A stretch of 52,775 bases of DNA from Clostridium sp. CAG:1024 (lineage in GTDB: Bacteria; Bacillota; Clostridia; Christensenellales; CAG-138), in contig HF985514.1 in the NCBI GenBank assembly GCA_000432015.1, forward strand, positions 14,044 through 66,818, read 5' to 3'. Under the pieces are notes generated by a model. The model saw only the letters and a program-made list of their open reading frames with translations, was not told the origin of the DNA and made no database searches. Below, in pieces: positions 24,073-32,761 of this stretch (within the stretch, counting starts at the first letter, position 1; the number at the start of each line of letters is the position of its first letter). The position numbers were made by a program, and so were the translations under genes.

Positions 24073-25302
24073 TTATGAACGCTGCGGTTCCAGCAGTCCC
24101 GTCAGGTGACCGGCTTTCATACCCAAGCTGATACGGAGTTGATCTTCAAGATGTGACGGATCGATGTTCATGAGCGCACGAATGCGATTGAGCCGATATT
24201 TCAGCGTATTTTCGTGAATGTAGAGCGCTTTTGCTGTCTGCGTAAGACTTGCATCATTTTCGATATAGGAAAACAGCGTTCCAAGCAGAACCGTATTGTT
24301 GCTTTTATCATATTCAATGAGCGGTGCAAACAGATGCATATAGTATTCGCGCAGAATCGCTTCATCCCGAACAGCCAATAGGAGTGTGTACACGCCAATG
24401 TCATCATAGGTCGCGATCATATGTTCGTCTGTATAGCGAAAAATATTCAAGATCCGCTGTGCACTTTGATAGCTTTCGGGGATCTCACAAAGCGAATGAC
24501 AGACGCGTCCGATCCCAATGCGGCAGGAAAAGGCGGGATAGCGGCGCTGCATATTGCTGATAACGCCGGAAAGCAGGGACAAGGGAGATTCGCTGAGGTC
24601 ATTTTGGTGCAGGATTGCGATGACGCTGTCACCAATGATTTTTTGCAGAACGGGTATGTTTTTGCTGTAGCATGCAGATTGCAGCTGCTCCGAAAACGCT
24701 GTGCGCTGTTCTGACTGCTTTACGGCAGCAGTGTGATCGCGGCGCATGACGCGGCAGAGCGCGACCACATAGCCGGGAGAACGGTCAAACCCTGTTTGCT
24801 CAAGGAGAAGCTGGGCATTTCCGGAGAGGGGGAATTCGCCAAACAAAAGCTCATTGGCGAGCAAGTCATTGGATTCATCGCGTATGGCCTGCTCGACGAT
24901 CGCCGTGCAGATGGTTTTTGTGAATTCGACGAACCGTGTTTCCCAAGGGACAGTCATGAGCGGCAAACTCAGACGGTCTGCCTCGCGGATCGCCTCTTCC
25001 GGTAACTGCGGGATATACTTTCCAAGATTGATCACAACGCCAGCAACGCGCTTCTTTGCACAGCGTTTGATGTATTCAATGATGATCGTGTCCAGATCAC
25101 CGTCGCCGGCAATGCTGCTGCCCGACAATACGACCAGTTCATGTCCCATGATCCAGTTGAGCGTGGTAAGCGGACTGTCCATAGAGTCGGCGCAGTAGAC
25201 CCAGCGGATGGTGTTGTCCAGATGCGAATGCCCCGCGATCACATCGACACGTGTTTTTGAATCGGCGAATAAAGCGGGGATATCGGCGCAGCGAAAATTC
25301 AT
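24073..25302 (-). CDS. pucR: PucR-family transcriptional regulator
   Basis: 409-residue cytoplasmic regulator. The N-terminal purine-catabolism domain (about 1-125) includes TRVDVIAGHSHLDNTIRWVY and RVAGVVINLGKYIP. The middle is a GGDEF-like/CdaR-type module (YPAFSCRIGIGRVCHSLCE, then YQSAQRI). The C-terminal HTH_30 is ASLTQTAKALYIHENTLKYR. PucR proteins respond to purine breakdown products. It is divergent from the permease-symporter-amidohydrolase-nitrilase genes, its likely targets, and may also act on the ade/hydA/guaD island. AAAGGAGC precedes the ATG. The actual effector cannot be read from sequence. Confidence 0.87.
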   Translation of the reverse strand: MNFRCADIPALFADSKTRVDVIAGHSHLDNTIRWVYCADSMDSPLTTLNWIMGHELVVLSGSSIAGDGDLDTIIIEYIKRCAKKRVAGVVINLGKYIPQLPEEAIREADRLSLPLMTVPWETRFVEFTKTICTAIVEQAIRDESNDLLANELLFGEFPLSGNAQLLLEQTGFDRSPGYVVALCRVMRRDHTAAVKQSEQRTAFSEQLQSACYSKNIPVLQKIIGDSVIAILHQNDLSESPLSLLSGVISNMQRRYPAFSCRIGIGRVCHSLCEIPESYQSAQRILNIFRYTDEHMIATYDDIGVYTLLLAVRDEAILREYYMHLFAPLIEYDKSNNTVLLGTLFSYIENDASLTQTAKALYIHENTLKYRLNRIRALMNIDPSHLEDQLRISLGMKAGHLTGLLEPQRS

Positions 25303-25534
25303 AACAGCTCCTTTAATTCATAAAACAGGGCAGACGTTTGTCCGGAACCCATGAATATCTTTGGCGGCTTTGCACATGGAAATAGGGCCGAAATGATGCG
25401 ACAATAAGACATCAACTGTATGCAGCCGTGCAGAAATCAAGCATTCTGCCATCATGTCTTGGGTTGCTCAGAAATCGTGTACCTAGTGCCAGAGAAATAA
25501 TGCAGCGGGTTTTATGCCCGGGGAATCGTACAGA

Positions 25535-25583
25535 TTGCATTCACATGATAAAACATAATGCAAAAGAATGCAAGAAGATGCAA
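25535..25583. promoter_or_regulatory. Candidate operator: TTGCAT plus three ATGCAA repeats at 10-base spacing
   Basis: ATGCAA occurs at 25558, 25568 and 25578, exactly one helical turn apart, with the inverse sequence TTGCAT at 25535-25540. This lies in the pucR-permease divergent gap, just ahead of the permease ribosome binding site. It is suggestive of a regulator binding array; the binder, perhaps PucR, is an inference. Confidence 0.4.
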
Positions 25584-25603
25584 CATGAACAGCATGGGAG
25601 GAA

Positions 25604-26992
25604 ATGGATATCGTGAACGAAAACAGTGGGACAAAGCACAAGAGCGGAAAGAGAGGACTCAATCGTCTCGATGTGTTTGTGCTGGCATTTGGCGCAATGA
25701 TCGGATGGGGATGGGTTGTGTTGTCCGGAGAATGGATTGAGCGAGCGGGAACGCTCGGTGCAATGTTGGCCTTTGCAATCGGCGGCGTGCTTGTTTTGTT
25801 TGTGGGGCTGGTATATGCAGAATTGGCTTCGGCAATGCCGACAACGGAGGGCGTGCTGCGCTTTTCCAAAACCGCGCTAGGCGCCAGGTCCGCGTTTATC
25901 TGTACCTGGGCGATCGTTCTCGGCTTCCTTGCCGTGATCGCCTTTGAAGCGGTTGCGCTTCCGACGGTGATCAACTATCTGTTTCCCGGATATGCAAAAG
26001 GATATCTCTATACGGTCGCGGGGTTTGACGTTTATGCAACATGGCTTGCGGTCGGCATCGGATGCTCTCTGCTCGTTGCCCTTATCAATTATATCGGCAT
26101 TAAATTTGCCGCTACGCTGCAAACGGTTTTGACCTGCATTATTCTGCTGATTGGAATCCTGCTGGCGGGCGGGACCGCGGTGAATGGATCTGCTGAAAAT
26201 ATGGAACCGCTGTTTGCACACGATGGCCTCGGCGGACTCCTTGCCGTCGCGGTGACGACCCCGTTTTTCTATGTTGGGTTTGATGTGATTCCGCAAGCGG
26301 CGGGGGAAATGCACATTGCATCGAAAAAAATCGGTAGAATTTTGATCATCTCCGTCGCTTTTGCGGTTGCCTGGTATGTATTGATCGTAGCTTGCGTCGG
26401 TGCGACTCTTACACACGACGCGATGCGCGCAAGCGAGCTGCCTACAGCAGATGCCATGCGCGCGGCGTTCGGAAACCATCCAATCGCGGGAAAGATTTTG
26501 GTTATCGGCGGGATTTCGGGCATACTGACGAGCTGGAATGCGTTCTATATCGGGGCAAGCCGCTTGCTCTACGCCATGGCAAAGGAGAGGATGCTTCCCG
26601 CATGGCTTGGGAAAAAACATGAAAAGTTCGATACACCAGTCAATGCAATCCTCCTGATCGCGGTTATTACAAGTCTCGCACCTTTGCTCGGGAAAAACAT
26701 GCTTTCCTGGCTGTCAAATGCCGGCAGCTTCGCTACGGTCATAACGTATCTTATCGTTTCTGTTTCCTTTCTGGTACTTCGGAAAAAACGGCCGGAGATG
26801 GAACGCCCTTACCGCATTCGAAATTGGAAATTTGTTGGGGCGGGCGCTGTACTGCTGTGCTTGCTGATGCTGACACTATATATGCCGGGCTTGCCCTCTG
26901 CGCTTGTCTGGCCGTATGAGTGGGCGATCCTCATTGCATGGACACTGTTCGGCTTCATTCTGTATCGCGCGGCAAAGCATCGAGGGAAGTAG
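25604..26992 (+). CDS. APC-superfamily permease
   Basis: Twelve-helix amino acid-polyamine-organocation transporter of 462 residues in the cytoplasmic membrane. The first helix carries the unwound GAMIGWGW motif (LDVFVLAFGAMIGWGW); later features are YAELASAMPTTEGVL, FFYVGFDVIPQAAGE (helix 6 region) and SRLLYAMAKERMLP. The ATG at 25604 lies only 2-3 bases after GGGAGG, while an in-frame GTG at 25613 is 11 bases away, so the first three residues are uncertain. Next to pucR and catabolic hydrolases it probably imports a nitrogenous compound; substrate unknown. Confidence 0.88.
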   Translation: MDIVNENSGTKHKSGKRGLNRLDVFVLAFGAMIGWGWVVLSGEWIERAGTLGAMLAFAIGGVLVLFVGLVYAELASAMPTTEGVLRFSKTALGARSAFICTWAIVLGFLAVIAFEAVALPTVINYLFPGYAKGYLYTVAGFDVYATWLAVGIGCSLLVALINYIGIKFAATLQTVLTCIILLIGILLAGGTAVNGSAENMEPLFAHDGLGGLLAVAVTTPFFYVGFDVIPQAAGEMHIASKKIGRILIISVAFAVAWYVLIVACVGATLTHDAMRASELPTADAMRAAFGNHPIAGKILVIGGISGILTSWNAFYIGASRLLYAMAKERMLPAWLGKKHEKFDTPVNAILLIAVITSLAPLLGKNMLSWLSNAGSFATVITYLIVSVSFLVLRKKRPEMERPYRIRNWKFVGAGAVLLCLLMLTLYMPGLPSALVWPYEWAILIAWTLFGFILYRAAKHRGK

Positions 26993-27113
26993 AGCGTCAA
27001 TGCCGTTTTGTCGAAAAGAAACAAAGAAAACTGTATGACCGGACATTGCGGGTCAAGCACGGTGACGGTAAAATGTAAGAAGTCCATCCATAACCAAACA
27101 ATAACGATCAGTT

Positions 27114-27126
27114 ATATGCAGCATAT
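27114..27126. repeat. Perfect palindrome upstream of the SSS symporter
   Basis: ATATGC-A-GCATAT, a 6-1-6 inverted repeat in the 267-base gap between the two transporter genes, 133 bases before the symporter ATG. Possible operator; no binder is assigned. Confidence 0.35.
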
Positions 27127-27259
27127 TGAAATAAGCCTGTAATACGTTTCATCTGTTCGAAAGGAGGATGCAAACACCGAGAGGAATCAGATAAGATCAT
27201 ACTTGGGATTAGGGAATTTTGTTCGGATTCAAAAGGACAAACACAGAGAGGAGTATTCA

Positions 27260-28669
27260 ATGAACGTAGGTTCCATCATTATCTGTATTATTTATTTTGC
27301 AATTCTGATCGGTATCGCCGTGATTGCAAGCAAAAAATCGAAAAACGCGCAAGAGTTTACCAACGCCGGCCGTCGCATCGCAATGTTTGCAGCCATGTGT
27401 ACGATCATCGCCTCCGAATGGGGGAGCGGCAACGTGATCGGCACGGCGTCGGACGCTTACAGCTACGGCATCAGCGCATACATTTTCCCGGTTGCCATGG
27501 GCATCGGCATCTTCCTTCTCGGTCTGCTCCTCGCAGAAAAGTATTGGAAAATTGAAGAGATTTCCATGTGCGCGTATATCCGCAAGCGCTATTCCAAACG
27601 CTGTGAGCTGCTTGCAACCATCCTGATGGTGCTCTCCATCATCCTCGTTACCGGCGCGCAGCTCAAGTCGGGAGGCTTGTTGGCGGAGACACTGTTTGGC
27701 TGGAACAAGACCACGGCGGTGATTATTTTTGCGGTTGTTGTGTGCGTATACACCTGCATCGGCGGTCTGCTGGCCGTTGCGTATAACGATACGTTCAACC
27801 TGTGCCTTGGTGCTGCGGGCGTTCTTATCTGCCTCATTGCCGGACTGAATAAAGTCGGCGGGTTCGAAGGGATTGCAGCGTCTATGACGCCGGAGAGACT
27901 TGATCCCCGACCCTTCGGCTCTTGGATATGGGCGGTTGATTATCTCGCTTCCAGCACATTTGTTATGCTCGCGGTTCCTGAGCTCATTCAACGCATTTGG
28001 GCTTGCAAGAGCGCAAAGACTGCAAAGGCCGCTTGCATGGTCGGCGGTATTGTATACATTATTCTCGGCTTACTGAGCCTCCTGCTTGGCCTCATCGCAT
28101 ACGTCATCCTTCCGAACATCGATGCAGGACTTGCAATGCCGGAGCTGGTCATGAATCTCTTCCCGTCGCTCCTTGGCACGGTCATTCTGATGTCGGTGCT
28201 TGCAGCGCTCGTATCCACTGCGGATACAATGCTGCTCATCACTTCGACGATGATCGTAGAGGATCTTATCAAGCCCTTTGTGAAGAAGACGATCGACGAC
28301 AAAAAGACGCTGACGCTTATTCGTATTTTCATTTTCATTGTTGCGGCAATTTCAGTGTTCTTTGCGACCGGGTTCACACGCGTTCTGGGACTCGTTCTGT
28401 TCAGCTATTATGTCTATATCGGCATTTCCACGGTGTTCATATTTGGACGGATATGGAAAGGCGCAACGGAAAAGGCCGCGTTCTGGAGTATGGTCATCAG
28501 CGTGATCGCTGCTGCGATCTGGCAGTTCACGGACATGAGCTACAAGCTCACATGGACGACCACGGGCATTGTCGCAGTGGTGGCATCCTTCATTCCGTTC
28601 TTTGTGATCAGCCTCATTGAAAACGCCAAGAAGCCCAAAGCGGGCGAGCCTATGCAGGAGATCGTCTAA
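27260..28669 (+). CDS. Sodium:solute symporter (SSS) family transporter
   Basis: 469-residue sodium-coupled symporter with about 13 membrane helices. Family features include NAGRRIAMFAAMCTIIASEW with GSGNVIGTASDAYSYG (helix 1-2 region), ACMVGGIVYIILGLLSLLLG, and VLAALVSTADTMLLITSTMI, where the Ser/Thr pair (STAD) sits at the usual Na2 site of helix 8. The ATG at 27260 follows GAGAGGAG. It is followed after 86 bases by the amidohydrolase gene, suggesting import of that enzyme's substrate. Substrate is unknown; members carry sugars, amino acids, vitamins or nucleobase derivatives. Confidence 0.89.
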   Translation: MNVGSIIICIIYFAILIGIAVIASKKSKNAQEFTNAGRRIAMFAAMCTIIASEWGSGNVIGTASDAYSYGISAYIFPVAMGIGIFLLGLLLAEKYWKIEEISMCAYIRKRYSKRCELLATILMVLSIILVTGAQLKSGGLLAETLFGWNKTTAVIIFAVVVCVYTCIGGLLAVAYNDTFNLCLGAAGVLICLIAGLNKVGGFEGIAASMTPERLDPRPFGSWIWAVDYLASSTFVMLAVPELIQRIWACKSAKTAKAACMVGGIVYIILGLLSLLLGLIAYVILPNIDAGLAMPELVMNLFPSLLGTVILMSVLAALVSTADTMLLITSTMIVEDLIKPFVKKTIDDKKTLTLIRIFIFIVAAISVFFATGFTRVLGLVLFSYYVYIGISTVFIFGRIWKGATEKAAFWSMVISVIAAAIWQFTDMSYKLTWTTTGIVAVVASFIPFFVISLIENAKKPKAGEPMQEIV

Positions 28670-28755
28670 TGCGCCGAACGGCTTAATCGAGACAACAGTA
28701 TCCGCTCTTTCGTCCGGAGAGAGCGGATCACACCGCACAAGGAGGATGCTGAATC

Positions 28756-30153
28756 ATGGCAAAGCTATTATTGCATGGCGCTTGGGTTTGCACGGAAGAC
28801 GCAGGGCAGCAGGTGCTGATCGAAAATGGGTATGTTGGTGTTCAGGATGATAAGATCGTATACGTCGGAAAGACGGAACCGGCGGGGTTTGAGGATGCAG
28901 AGCGCTTTGAACGGAAATATGGCTTTATCATGCCTGGACTCGTGGATATGCACTATCACAGCGATTCACCGGCAACAAAGGGCTTTCAGGAGGATTGCGG
29001 AAGCGAGCACCTGTACGGATCGATCCTGTATGAGTACTTGACAGCGATCTATGCGGCCACCACGGTGGAAGAGTGGAGAGCTATTGCAAATTTGACCTTT
29101 ATGGAGATGATTTCTGGCGGTATTACGACATGCGTGGAGTTTAACTCCTATTTCCCGGAGGAGATGGTCGATCTGCTGGGCGACTGCGGGCTGCGCGGGT
29201 ATATTGCGCCGGAGACAAACTCGCTCGATGGGTATCCGTATTCACCGGACGGAAGAAGCGTGCGCATTGAGCACAAGACCGGACCCGATATGTTCAAAAA
29301 GCTGGAGCGCAATGTCGATCTGATCGAACGCTATAACGGCGCGCACAATGACCGTGTTAGGGTGACGCTCGGACCCACGGAACCGCCTGCATGCCGCCCG
29401 GAATTGTTGCGTGAGGTGCGCAAACTGACATCGAAGTACCATGTGCCGATCACGATGCACGCGGCAGAGACGAGAATCGAGCGCAACTATATTCGCAACG
29501 AGTACGGAAAGGACTCGATCGTGCTTCTTGCGGAAAATGGTATCGTTGGGCCGGACGTGATCCTCGCGCATACCGTGTTTGCGAACGACGAAGAAAAGAG
29601 GATCATGGCGGAGACGGGAACGAACGTTGCACATTGCCCAGCGGTGTTCGTTGCGCACGGCGATTACATGAAGTCGCTTCAGAGCTACACAGATCTCGGC
29701 ATCAATGTTGCGATCGGAACGGATACCTTCCCGCAGGATATGATTCGTGAAATGCGCGTTGCCGGCTGCATGTCGCGTGTTGCCGATCAGTATTTCCGCA
29801 GTGCAAAGTCCGGACTGCTCTTCCGCTGCGCAACGCAGAACGGCGCGAAAGCGCTGGGCCGGGATGACATTGGCCGTCTCACCGTTGGGGCAAAAGCGGA
29901 TATCGCGATTGTCGATATGAATGGATTCAATACGATTCCGGTGCGCGACCCGATCCGCGTTCTTATCAGCTGCGCAACGAGCGCGAATGTGAGCGACACG
30001 ATCGTTGACGGACGCGTGCTTATGAGAAACCGCGAGTTGCTCAGCATGAATCGTGAAAAGGTCAGCGAAGCGGCCTGGTCCGCCGCAAGAATAATCTGGA
30101 GCAGGATCCCGAATCTAAACGAATTGTCACCTATGACCTGTCCCATCATCTGA
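28756..30153 (+). CDS. Amidohydrolase, COG0402 deaminase/chlorohydrolase type
   Basis: 465-residue metal-dependent hydrolase of the cytosine deaminase/AtzB/SsnA group. Motifs: MPGLVDMHYHSD (metal-binding HxH, about residues 57-68), TMHAAETRIER (His), LAHTVFANDEE (His), and IGTDTFPQDM (metal-binding Asp). All expected ligands are present. It would hydrolytically deaminate or dehalogenate an N-heterocycle. AAGGAGGA precedes the ATG. Position between a symporter and a nitrilase under a PucR regulator argues for catabolism of a purine- or pyrimidine-like compound; guanine deamination is already covered by guaD, so the substrate is probably different. Confidence 0.85.
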   Translation: MAKLLLHGAWVCTEDAGQQVLIENGYVGVQDDKIVYVGKTEPAGFEDAERFERKYGFIMPGLVDMHYHSDSPATKGFQEDCGSEHLYGSILYEYLTAIYAATTVEEWRAIANLTFMEMISGGITTCVEFNSYFPEEMVDLLGDCGLRGYIAPETNSLDGYPYSPDGRSVRIEHKTGPDMFKKLERNVDLIERYNGAHNDRVRVTLGPTEPPACRPELLREVRKLTSKYHVPITMHAAETRIERNYIRNEYGKDSIVLLAENGIVGPDVILAHTVFANDEEKRIMAETGTNVAHCPAVFVAHGDYMKSLQSYTDLGINVAIGTDTFPQDMIREMRVAGCMSRVADQYFRSAKSGLLFRCATQNGAKALGRDDIGRLTVGAKADIAIVDMNGFNTIPVRDPIRVLISCATSANVSDTIVDGRVLMRNRELLSMNREKVSEAAWSAARIIWSRIPNLNELSPMTCPII

Positions 30154-30183
30154 GCATAAGCCTCCCATTTATGCTTTGGGGCG

Positions 30184-30224
30184 GCCGGTCGGAGCATATT
30201 CCCCGTGCTCCGGCCGGCTTCTGT
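30184..30224 (+). terminator. Terminator after the amidohydrolase gene
   Basis: A 13-bp stem with one wobble: 30184-30196 with 30206-30218 (GCCGGTCGGAGCA / TGCTCCGGCCGGC), then TTCTGTTGT. A TATAAT box for the next gene begins at 30227, immediately after it. Confidence 0.7.
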
Positions 30225-30261
30225 TGTATAATTGCCGATAGGAAAGAGAGTGAGCGATATC

Positions 30262-31065
30262 ATGAGAATTGAAGTTGCCGCGGTGCAGATGCAGTGCAGG
30301 CTCGGTGAGAAACGGCGGAATTGTGAACGCATGATTCAAGAGATCGGGCGCATCAAAAAGTGCAGACCGGATACTGCGCTTATCGTGTTCCCGGAGTGCG
30401 CCGTAACGGGATATGAATGTCCGGAAGCATACCCGTCGCTTGCCGAGCGCTGGCCGGACGGCAAGAGTATAAAGATGCTTGCGCAGGCGGCGCAGCAATA
30501 CCGAGTCCATCTCATTTTCGGTTTTGTGGAGAAGGACGGTGAATTTGTGTACAACAGTGCCGCTTTTATCGACGACGAGGGGAAACCCATTGCCCGATAT
30601 AGAAAAACACATTTGGTCGAAGGCATGGAGACGGTGTCTTTCGTTGCGGGAACGGAGTTCCCCGTCTATGAGACAAAGATCGGCAGGATCGGGATCATGA
30701 TCTGTTGGGATGCGGCGTTCCCGGAGGCCGCGAGACTTCTCGCATTGCACGGCGCAGAGCTGATTGTCGTGCCGGAGGCCGTGGAATGCGGGATCGAGCA
30801 TCCATGGCAGCTTGCACTTGCGGCGCGCGCGTTCGATAACGGCGTATATGTCCTGAGCTGCAACCATGCGGGCAAGGATCGGGAACTGGAATACTTCGGT
30901 ATGAGCAGCCTGTTTTCACCCATGGGCGCTGCGGAGGCGGTGCTCGGCAAGGATGAAGCGACGCTGTGCGGAACAGTCGATTACGACGCAGTTCGCGAGG
31001 CACGCGAATACTTCTATATGCTGCGCACGCGACGGCCGGAGCTGTACCGGGATCTCTGCTGGTAA
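30262..31065 (+). CDS. Carbon-nitrogen hydrolase (nitrilase superfamily)
   Basis: 267-residue cytoplasmic amidase-type enzyme. The catalytic triad is complete: Glu in VFPECAVTGYE, Lys in RYRKTHLVEG, and Cys in IGIMICWDAAFPEAARLLA. The family includes beta-ureidopropionase, N-carbamoyl-D-amino-acid hydrolase and omega-amidase; residues outside the triad do not settle which. Following a heterocycle amidohydrolase and a terminator, with its own TATAAT (30227-30232), it may cleave a carbamoyl or amide product of ring opening. The ATG at 30262 is chosen by alignment to the family start; its ribosome binding site (GAGAGTGAG) is weak. Confidence 0.85.
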   Translation: MRIEVAAVQMQCRLGEKRRNCERMIQEIGRIKKCRPDTALIVFPECAVTGYECPEAYPSLAERWPDGKSIKMLAQAAQQYRVHLIFGFVEKDGEFVYNSAAFIDDEGKPIARYRKTHLVEGMETVSFVAGTEFPVYETKIGRIGIMICWDAAFPEAARLLALHGAELIVVPEAVECGIEHPWQLALAARAFDNGVYVLSCNHAGKDRELEYFGMSSLFSPMGAAEAVLGKDEATLCGTVDYDAVREAREYFYMLRTRRPELYRDLCW

Positions 31066-31086
31066 TGCACAAGTCGTTTCACAAAG

Positions 31087-31123
31087 AAAGAGCCTCTGCT
31101 CCGGTCGGAGAGAAGGCTCTTTT
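31087..31123 (+). terminator. Terminator between convergent nitrilase and anti-sigma genes
   Basis: AAAGAGCCT (31087-31095) pairs with AGGCTCTTT (31114-31122), with an inner CTCCG/CGGAG stem. T-rich on both exits, so probably bidirectional. Confidence 0.75.
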
Positions 31124-31270
31124 GCGGTTTTGGGGCTGCTTTCGGAACCGAAAGCTCCACGGATCCGCGTTCTGCGAACGGCGCCTTCAGTCACGCATAT
31201 ATGCGGCGTGTACTGCATGCAGACTGCGCAATCTGATCAGTGCGCCGCTGCGGCATTGCGCGGGAAACGA

Positions 31271-32761
31271 TCAGTTTCCGCCCTTCACATACAGCGGACA
31301 GTCGGGATACTTGCGCGCCGCCGTGTCCTCCGTCCAGCCGTTCGGCTTGTAAGGAGCGCTGACACGACCGTTTTCCGGGACAGCAACGCCGTTGTAGCTT
31401 TGCATCTCGGAATGCACGAGCAGCAGGGCGAAGGATTGTGTCGCGTCCCAGTCCGCAGGCTGCATGGCGGTCGAAATCGTAAAGACGATATCGCGCTCCA
31501 GATCAATCTTTTCCGCATTCTTTGGAAGGATGCGTTCGAGCCTCGCGCGCGAACCGTTTTCGGGGCCGTAGAACTTCATGGAGCTGTAGGCTTTGCCCTG
31601 ATTCTCCCCGTCTACAAGGAAGACCACGTCCATATAGTTGCTGAACATATGGCACTGCTGCTTTGTCCAGCCTGCGGGCGGCTGAATGCGGACGGTGAAC
31701 TCCGTGCCTTCGAGCTTTTGACGGACGGCGAGCAAGGAGAAGCTGCCGCCCTCAAGCGAGAGCCTGTCGTTTCCGACCATGGCGGTATCGCCGTTTAAGC
31801 TTTCCGCGCCGGAGAAAACGAGCGCGTCGCCCATCAACGGAACCGGGGCGGGAACGGTGAGGAAGGAAATGCTCTCCGTGCCTGCGGTCGCGTCAAAGCC
31901 GAGGTCCTCCACAAGGAGCGTCACACAGGGCTCGGGCAAATCGCTCGCGCCGGTCTCGTTCCAAGCGCGGAGCGTCGCCATGTCGTAGAAGCAGAGCCGG
32001 AGCGAGAGCGTGTGGCTGCCTTTGAGCCCCTGCCCGGCAAAAAAGCTGATGCTGACGGGTACGGCGTCCTCGTTTTGTACCATTTGGAGCAGCTCGTCAT
32101 CGGAAGCACGGTAGACGATGCTCGGCGTGGGATCTTCGCCGAAAGCGCCCCCATCGACGGAGTAGAGCGCATATGCGAAGACCATATCGTCCGGAGCCGA
32201 ATGGAGCACGCCGCCCTCGGCCTCCGTCACCGTGTACTCGGACAAGGGACGGAACAGGCTTGCAGCATTCCCGTACAGCTTTCCGGTGATGTACGCCTGC
32301 TCGCCGTCATAGAGCAGCTCGTCGATTTCGAGCCGGAGCTTTTCCGCCCAGGCCTGCCAAACCGCGTCCCTTGCGGCGGCAATGGTCACGGTATAAGCCT
32401 CTGAATCGGGCGTTTCGATCGCCGCGTCCATGGCGGGATTCGTTTCGCGTTCGTCCTTTGGCGTGGAGAGGTAATCGCCGGGTTCAACCACGGGCGTCAG
32501 GATCTTCAGAACAGCAGCGCGTGTTGAGGGAACGGCCATCGCCGTGCCGATGCATACGAGCAGCGCGGCCGCGATATACAGGAGAGAACGGCTGAGCCTG
32601 CGCCGGTGAAGCCGCGGCGCAGCGTTTCCCGCGCCGCAACCCGTTTCCCGGGCGGGAGAAACGTTTTCTGCGTCCGTTTCCCGGAGAATGTGGCGCTTCA
32701 TTGCGTCGCCCGATAACAGTGCGCGTTCGAGCGTCTGCCGATAGAGTTCTTTTTCGGTCAT
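31271..32761 (-). CDS. Membrane-anchored anti-sigma factor, DUF4179 type (module 2)
   Basis: 496 residues: charged cytoplasmic head (about 1-58), one membrane helix (SLLYIAAALLVCIGTAMAV, about 59-77), then a large ectodomain with beta-rich segments. The layout matches the module 1 protein, although sequence identity is low by eye. Its ATG overlaps the stop of the sigma gene by four bases (ATGA), so the two are coupled. Acting as anti-sigma is inferred from architecture and linkage. Confidence 0.78.
   Translation of the reverse strand: MTEKELYRQTLERALLSGDAMKRHILRETDAENVSPARETGCGAGNAAPRLHRRRLSRSLLYIAAALLVCIGTAMAVPSTRAAVLKILTPVVEPGDYLSTPKDERETNPAMDAAIETPDSEAYTVTIAAARDAVWQAWAEKLRLEIDELLYDGEQAYITGKLYGNAASLFRPLSEYTVTEAEGGVLHSAPDDMVFAYALYSVDGGAFGEDPTPSIVYRASDDELLQMVQNEDAVPVSISFFAGQGLKGSHTLSLRLCFYDMATLRAWNETGASDLPEPCVTLLVEDLGFDATAGTESISFLTVPAPVPLMGDALVFSGAESLNGDTAMVGNDRLSLEGGSFSLLAVRQKLEGTEFTVRIQPPAGWTKQQCHMFSNYMDVVFLVDGENQGKAYSSMKFYGPENGSRARLERILPKNAEKIDLERDIVFTISTAMQPADWDATQSFALLLVHSEMQSYNGVAVPENGRVSAPYKPNGWTEDTAARKYPDCPLYVKGGN

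Noticed and set aside
27160..27195. Micro-ORF of eight codons after a strong AAAGGAGG upstream of the SSS symporter
   Set aside because: The ATG abuts the ribosome binding site, leaving no workable spacing, and the peptide has no leader-like composition.
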